From NCBI GenBank assembly GCA_019055375.1, contig JAHQIW010005383.1, positions 1 through 64,000 of the forward strand: a DNA stretch of 64,000 bases. Reading direction: 5' to 3'. A program made the position numbers and the translations under genes. Each line of letters opens with the position of its first letter. Positions within the stretch are counted from its first letter, which is position 1. This document shows positions 49,301 to 58,300 of the stretch, one piece after another. The notes below the pieces were generated by a model. It was not told the DNA's origin. It saw only the letters and a list, made by a program, of their open reading frames with translations, and made no database searches. The DNA is from Parelaphostrongylus tenuis. Lineage: Eukaryota > Nematoda > Chromadorea > Rhabditida > Metastrongylidae.

Positions 49301-52300
49301 GAGTGAACTACGATCGACCTCTAAATGAGTAAATATTCTCAGCATTTTATTTCATAGTAGTCTATTGTACTCAATGAATACTATTATTAACAACCTCGTA
49401 ACCATCTCAACAAAGAAAACGTTGAAATTTTCAACCCATGACAATATTGAGAAACAGTCGACTTTGGGAATTTAAATTAGTCATTTTTTCTATTAGAAAT
49501 GGAAATTTGGAACAATTAGACCGAACAACACAATAGCGTCCGACATATCATCATGCTAGACTTTGATGGAAAAAAGTTCAACCAGCATTGAAGAAGATAT
49601 TCGAATTTCTAGCTAATGCAGGCACTCGAATAGCAACCATTTGACATCCTCGTAGATACTGTGTCATGTAGTATTCTTGGGGAATTCTTTGAATAAAAAC
49701 ATCAATTTATGAAGAGGTACAAACAGCCTAATAACGAGGAAAGTCAGAGGCTAGAGTGCACTATGTCTTAGCCCTTTCTAAGTACAAGCAGCTTATAGCA
49801 GTTGTAAAGACATGAACGAAGAAGGAAATACGGAAGACATTCTATCACAACTACCCACTTTCATATCATTCGAGTGCAAAAGATGTCGTAATTCCAGCGC
49901 CTCAGGTGTCGGATGAAGTAGAGCATCAATTTGGGCCGCAACCTAAATAGAATTTAGACATCAAAGAAAAAGCGAAAGCAGAAAATTAATGAGCCAAACA
50001 TTTTTCACGTGCTGACTACATTATTAAGCAATACAAGCTTTGGCCAGACAGAGTTTCAGCGAGCTTATATATGACTATAAGGGAAAAAAGTGAAAAGGAA
50101 TTAGTAAGAGAGAAAATTCACATGAACTGCCAAGATAAAAATATTCTTAATACTTCTACAAAATAATCAAAGCATAAGACATTATGGAAATAAACTGAGC
50201 ATAGTGTATTCGTACTATTCAATCAACAGCTAAACTTCGGATAGATGAAGACCAGGAAGTATTTTCGAGCCAAATACCTTCTTTCGATTTTGGAACTGCC
50301 TCAATATTACCTCAGAAAACAATTAGTAGCAGCACTAAAAATTCATAAAAACATCGAAATTCATTCTTCTACAGAATTTCTCCCATGGACATCATCAAAT
50401 TTTAAGTCTTCCATCATATCCCACATCTTTTGATGTAAACGTCTACCTAATAATCTTGATGCTGGCGATGTTTACATCTGATTGCGTTGCACTGCGGAGG
50501 TTAAGCAAAGATAGTGAATGCATTAAGCCCATTATGACAGACCTTAGCACCTTGTGGCTACCGTAGAGCACGAAAACCAATTTCTTATAGACTGCGTTGA
50601 ATTCGGTGTGTGCTGCTCGTTATGCCTTATCTCAAAAAAGAGCGTATCACAAAATCTCTCACCAATAGTCCTTATGCTACTCTTTTGATTGAAAAAAAAA
50701 TCAGTTATTTACCACCACTCAGGCAAGATACCAAGACAACATAGTAACCTCATTTGTGACACTCTCGCCATCTTCCTAACTCCTTTCTCCAGCAGCAGTC
50801 TCCATAGCATAACGAACAAACAGATTCAAGAAATAAGTTGTGCTGTATATTATCATGCGTGCGATGAAGCTTCTACCTTTCCGCACCTGACTTATCACCT
50901 GTGATAGGAGAGTTATCGATTGAGTACAAAAGTTATATTACTACCAGCGCTGAAGTAACAAAGTGGTAAATGATACAGCTAATCAGTGAGTAGTGAGCTG
51001 GTTCGATTCCTTCCGGCAATGTTTTCATGCAGTCTATCTCGAAACATCATAGCTCGGCATTTTTCAGATTTCCAAGCAGAATCGACTGAACCAGTATCTG
51101 TATCCTTCGGAAAGAAGATGAAATTCTTAACATAGTGATCGAGACGATACGCGAAATGCTCCAAGAACCTTGTGAAGATATTTGCAAGAAAATGAAGCGA
51201 ATGCAAGAATCGTTGGGATCTACAGAATAGATATGATGACGTGTCATGAAAATGATTAAAAATATCGATGTCTCTTATCGTGACAGGAATCATTACGTGA
51301 GGCAATGGTAAGAAGTTCTCGTCACACTAATTTCGCATTTGGACGCTAATCAAGTATATAACTACAAGTAGTGTTACAACATCATCATCACTCTCTGGGA
51401 TCGTAGAAGATTTTCTCTTACTAAAATCATTAAGAAGAAATGCAAATTTCATCGTAATACCAGAAATAAAATTTTTCTGGTACTTCGCTATAAGTAGCAA
51501 TTTCTTTTCATAAACAATGTGAGCGATGGTTCTCAATTTTGAGTGAGAGAATTGCTAGTGCTTCGAGTTTCCAGCACAGCTGTCAGCAACATAGACTTGA
51601 CACTGGTGGAGCACAAACGTTTTTTCATGTGGATTCCCACGAACAATCAGAATTGGAAGAAAAGTTTTTTAAAACATCAAAAACTGAGCAACAATAACAC
51701 AAAAGAAATGCATAAATCTGTCTTGAAATGATGGCATCAGCACCACAATGATTCACATCAACACTTTTATGATATGAACAGTCGTTGATACGCGTGCAGA
51801 AAAATTCACAAACTTAATGAACTCTATCCTGCTTACGAGAGTATAGCATTAGTTCACGATTTGAAAAAGTGAAAACAAGAGAGACTGCTACTATCGAATT
51901 ACCGTTAAATTCTCAATTCATAGCGGATAAGAAAAAACCAACTCACATCGCGATTTAGTGCTGACGCCTCCTTTTCCAATGCTACTGGATGACAATTTAG
52001 CTGTGAGATCCGGTCGTACAACTGAAAACACACCAACACATTGCATTGCAACAAATCAGATTGATATATGAAAGCTTATTTGAGGAAAAATTCTAAACTT
52101 AAGCCCATACTAAATCTAAAACACTGGTATCCAGCATACCCATTAACTAACAGGAAAATTGGCGAAGTCATTGCTGTGTAATACATAACATAACAACTGA
52201 CGGCAATCTAAGCTTTCCAGATAATGCGAAAGAAGTAGCATAACATAGCATGGAAATCTGGCATATAGCAAATTTATGATATTCTCGATGTCGATAATGA

Positions 52301-55300
52301 TCGAATCAATAGGAGATTAGCATTCACTCGACGAACTCATGTCTACAGTAATCTTCCTAGAGGACTAGAGTTCGAGTAATGAAGGAATGAAGAGCATCAC
52401 GTTCGTAGTTATCCAAGGACGGTCCGATACAGAACAAAGGTAACAAGTATACCAGTATAAGAAAAAGATTGATAGCCATATCAATGTCGTAATGGCACGT
52501 TAGAGGTCATTCATATGATTATTGGCGCGTCGAAAGCTTCCAGCTGATCGCACGTGATATTCCGCTTGACAATGGAGAGAATCACGACAACACCACACCA
52601 TCACCACTAATAATTACAGCATCAGTGAACAAGACACATACGATAGTAGCACCACAAGCGATGAGAAGCGCATGAGAAAAGGTACGATAGAGCGGTTTTG
52701 GTTTTGATAGCTCAGAAGGAAACCCAGCTGACCTCTCTACCTGGGAGGCGTGACACACACACATCTCGTTAGCGCAGGCGTACCCACTCATCAACGCCCT
52801 CCGGCGACGGGTAAACAAAACCCGTTACTAGCAGCTAGTACCGTACTTACGAGCCTAGTCGTACCCACCTGTTGGGGAACGGTGACTTTGGCGACCTGCG
52901 AGTCGTGCGCCATGCCGCGCGCACACTGCCAACATCGATTCGGGCGCCAACATGGGCGCCGCCTCTTCATTCAGTCAATCAATGTTCATCATATCTACTA
53001 CATCCTTCAAGCACCATAAGTGGAACAATCTACTATGCTTTCCAACCTTACAGTCGTTCCCGAAATGGCTGTGGTATTGACAGACTTTGCTTTCATTGGT
53101 CGTGTTTTTCTACACTCATTATCTAGATGCCTACTTTGGCATAAGTCCACTCAAAGTGAACTCTAGTTTCATTGAATGACTTTTTCTAAAGCATGAATCA
53201 GAAGCTTCCAAAGTAGCTCTTCTACTCATACAGATTACGTAGTCAACGCAAGGCCACACAAGTTGTGGAGGCTTCAGACCGCTTATGATGTCGCTTAACT
53301 TGGTGACCATACGAGTTGAAGGCTAAATCTTGTTACGCGATAGCAAAGCGAACTCAATTCAAGAAATGAAACTCAATAAAACGCTGTGCCAAGAGGTGCC
53401 ATGAAACCCCGACTAGCGATAACGGCATATTTCAGTGTAGTATGCTGAATATGAGATGACTAGTGAAATTCATTGAACTCTTCTCAGCTAATCGTCATTG
53501 TAAAATCCACTATATCCGTTCAGATGATTAAAGGATATCTTATTTTTGCGACTTTCTCTGCTATATTACTCAAACGCGTCGGAAGAAAATTAGTTTTAAC
53601 GAGTAGATTCTCGATGAAATAAATGCCATATAATCACACATTCGACGATTTGTGAAAAAGCTCAGTTCAAACAGACCTGCAGCAATTCCACGAAGCGACT
53701 ATCGCAAACCAGAGAGTTCATTAAAACGTTGACAGTTTCAAAGAGAGGTGGATCGCAGATAGAAGCGATAATGTCCAGGGACGCCAAAATCTGAAAATTA
53801 TGAAAAGCTTTGCGAAGAAAAAAACTGGCTCAATGTTCATGTAAGCCCTCGCAATGAATGACCAAAACATCTTCTTCTGGTGGATGACTGCTTAGTCGAC
53901 TTTTTCGAATTTTTTTTATTCCTCCAAGCACTTCCGAATGCTAAGTCTTAGTTGATGTTTGTTGTATAATAGAGGTTTATTCTCGTATATCAGTTTTTTT
54001 ATTCTATCGGAGACCACTAGAGAATATTGTGCATACAAATATCTCCAATGATATCGGACATGATAGCATTAAATGCCAAAAAAAGCAGAAACGTAAAGGT
54101 TGTGCAGATTTTTCACCGTGTATAGGCTTAGTCACAAACGCTCTGTGACACGCTAAGACAATTTTGTCTTTCTAACAAAGCGATATTAAGATACAGTATA
54201 TTAGCTTTCCAAATGCAGCGAAAAAAATGTTGCTCTTCATAACTGCGCTTAGGGTTTTTTTACTTGACTATTGACAAAAAAAATTGAACAAACTTCTAAC
54301 CTTATTGGCCCCTGCCATATCACTAGCGATGCTGCAAACTGGTACTGTACAGCCGTCTGTATGACAAAATTCTGCACCTAAAAAAGATGAGGCTGGATAA
54401 CTAAGTATGAATTCATAGACTTTCACTGATGGACTGACTCTTAGCAGAGTAATATTCTATTGATCCGCACTAAATTCACAGAAATACTGCCAGCGAATTA
54501 TCTCTTAGATTCCATAATAAAGTTTTGAATCATTAATATCGGTTACAACTTTGACGTAATCAGATAGTCTGATTTAACTATTTTCGAGGTTTTGTTACGC
54601 GGCTTAGGCACCTTTCAACGATTTCGCTTGCCTCGATTGAGCCACACGCTCTAGCCGCCTTACATGTTACAGAAGTGAACGCGCAGTATGTTGAGCCCTG
54701 ATGACATAAAACGTCGTCTGAGTCTTTATTTCACAGTCGACGGTATATGACTGTCATTTAAGATATAGATATTTTCCTTGAATATGATATAGACATAGTG
54801 TTTATGATATACCCATTGTCCTTTATGTCTGTTTTCAAGAAATAAGATGTTGCAAAGATGGTGAAGGAGCATTATATGAAAAAGATAAGCTGATACAAAA
54901 AAAGGCCAGCAATTGTCGTCCGAAACTCACTGTTACAGGAACGTTTGTGAATGGCGTCATCAAGGTTAGCATAAGTGGCAGCCCATGACCTCTGATTTAC
55001 ACTTTAGATGTTTTCCGATAGATTGCTTCAAGAAGCAAATCTACTTTACCAAACCAACAACTTTGCAGGAACCCCTAGGGCGAACATGAGAAATTATACC
55101 TTTTATTCCACAATAGTTGATGGTGAGATCAGTTGATGTGATTCCGTAACGGGTTGAGAGACTTCCGGTGCGCAAATCCATTCCCAAATTGGACCTTCTG
55201 TTCTACGTTTTATTTTCATATTCATTCGCTTTAGTAATGACAATTAGCAAAAAAACCATGGATTTTCAAAACACTTATTTTTCAATTACGCCATATGCAC

Positions 55301-58300
55301 GTATGCATATATATATATGCACATATATGCGTACATATGTGTGCGACATGTATATATGCACACGTAAATATATATATATATATATGTATATTTATATTTA
55401 TATATAAACTATGTCACAAAGGAAGCTATAGGGACGTCACCCTCGAGCACTGACACGAAGTTCATCCTACAAATGCACTCATGTTTACGTTGATCGATAC
55501 GTACGTGAGTTGTCCGTGGATCTAAGGATTCTATCTTACGCATTAATTCGGCTAAAAACTTGCCGTGAAGTGGATGGGAAATACAAGAGAGTCGCCTGGA
55601 GCGCCGTTTTCACTAGATATTTCCCACGATCTTTTTCAGCAAAGCTAGGTTGCTTAGTCATAGGTAAAAGACAAAGATATGCAGAAATACGCTACATAAA
55701 TACATAATCCCCGATATTCCCTGCCACACCGTCATTTATTCCTCCAAAAAAAGTTTTTCTGTCTCAAATTTCAACACTTATATTGTTAACAGCGGTAAAT
55801 ACTAATCCGCAGCACTACTGAGCACAGATGAAGGATAGAAAAAAATTATCTAGCCTGAAGAGTTTTCGGTTGAGCAGGTCGTCACTGCATTGTTCCATTT
55901 CTCAGCATTAACGGCAGTCAACACCAACGACTGAAACACTGCCTCATTAGCAACTATGTATTGTAAATGATGATACTATACTGTGAAGACGTGAACAATT
56001 ATTGAATCGCGTTGCTGAAGCAATCAATCATGTACCACGTAGAAGAAAACATATTAACACCTTGAGTCTCAAGTGACACGTTTATGTGCCACCGTTCTCA
56101 AGGTCTCGCACTAGGATTTTCTACGGCCACGCAGCGATGGGAACGTGGGGTTTGTGGTGAATTTAGGTTGCAAGAAGACATTATCACTATGAAGTGATGG
56201 AATATCGTAAAATAGACTCTTATAACGGTTCTTCTTTAGTAGTAAGAATGTCCATATGTCAAAAAGTCTATGTTTCAACGAGGAAAACATATCCTTCTGA
56301 AAAACAAACATAGCCCCAAGTGTTGAATAGCATTTACTCAAACTTCTTTCTCTTTTAGCCTATGTTTTGTAGTCGCGCAAGAGCATGAGAAATGAATTCA
56401 TCAAGCTTAGTTTGTAAAGTGGCTTGTGAAGAAAAAACAAGTAGAGGACGTAAAATCAGTGAGTGAAATCAGTGACAAAGCAATACTCAAGATTTCTATT
56501 GTTACTGTTTTCCTACAGTGTGATGATGTTTCAAATGCATCTAAAAGGATTTGGTGATGAACAAAAAGTAGGCCTCTGGCGGGAGTTGAACCTGTGCTTA
56601 ACCTACGCCGAGGCGCTTTACTACTACACCACCGAGGCACCGCTTCGCCACCACTAATTCTTCAGTATCTCTATCATAAATATCAGCTACCAACCTTTAA
56701 TAGGGTTGGTCGGGTAAGCATTATCGAAGAAGTTATCAACAAAAGTACTATGGAACAAAGCATCTACTACAATTCTATAGAAGTCTCAACTCCTGAAGTC
56801 CATCAATGATAAGAAGTCATTCCAAATTATCGATGAAGTGGCATCGTGCTGCAATGTGTAGTACCATTTTTGTCGAATAATTCAATGTTTTGTAATTCGA
56901 TTGGCATGCTTCAACCAAAATTAACCTCCTGACGTCTCTTCTGTCATAGTTATCCATTTACTGATGATTGAACTCTCTTTGTTGGTGATAAAAATTCTTG
57001 TTTAATGAGAAACTACCATACTGTCACCGTAATGTGCTGCGCTCGCCGCGCGATCCCGCCGCCCGCCGCGTGAAAAATCAAAGTGGTACCCATGGAACTG
57101 AGTTATTTTTTGTACCCTCTCACTAACGAGAGTTATTATTTGCGCAGTACCTCGAGCGGAGCGTGAACAAGGAGGTCTTCTATGGAAGACATGAAACATA
57201 CAGCCACTCAAAAAACCGCAGTCCCCGGGTTTTCTCCGCTCCAAATAGAAAATCTCGAAGACCACGCCATTCTTTGAATCACCTACATCATTTGTCGTCC
57301 CGTTGATCGTCGAGTGACTCGAGCGGGTACCAGAAACGCTTCCATCTTTTCCTGTCGCGTGCAAGAGTAGCCCAGTGAGTCCTCTCCGTTGTGGAGATTC
57401 GCTGAGCATCATATCCTTCTTCTATAGCTTTCGTGAAGAAATCGGACCAACGGGTCGGAGGTCTTCCTGTAGAGCGCTTATTATCCCAAATAATCCAGTC
57501 GGCAACGGTTCTCGTCCATCGGTTATCGTTGAAGCGCATCACGTGTCCAGCCCACCTTATTTTCGATATCCTGGCGTGTTGAACAGCGTCCTTAATCTTC
57601 AATCTTTGACGAAGGTCGGAACTTCATCCTTTCTCTCTTTTCCTTTGAATATGCCCAGAAATTACCTTTTGTTAGCTTTTTTTTTGCCCGATTGCTAACT
57701 TCAATTAGAAGTTTTAAACATAGAATTCGCGACACCTACTTTTCAAGATGTTCCTATGTCCCTCGTTCATCTGCCTGATACGTCTAAAGGTTACTTCCTA
57801 ACTACTGATTTTTTTCTCTTGCTAAGATTTCCAAGTTTTTTGCCCTAAACAACTCCGTTACACCTTAAGCTTTCTTTGCTGGTTGTACTTCCTAAGATTT
57901 TCGACCACATCCTGCAAATGGGTCCGAGACGCACCCAAATCACGACTTCGGATCCAATCGTGCTGCAGAGCCTGAAAAAAGTCGAGTGATTTTAGAAGTC
58001 TTTCAGAAAGCGCAAGAAAATACTATCGTGAACGGATAAACTGCCGTAATGACGCATTAATGCACTATCGAGAATATCCGGTTAACATGACTAATATTGA
58101 GAGAAATGTAAAATTGCAGCAGTTTTTTTGTTTTGGAGACAGGATAATATTCTTATGATGATTCACTACCATTTATTGTGAGTGTCCATAATTTTGGACC
58201 TCATGACCGTATGGCGTATGTTGTTTTAAAAGAATCCTTGGTGTTCTGCTGATAACATGAAACAAGTGTAGTAACATTCGCGATTCTAGTGAGTCACATA

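Noticed and set aside
54690..54720. CTGATGACATAAAACGTCGTC as a hammerhead
   Set aside because: No helix II and no helix I pairing; only chance core words.
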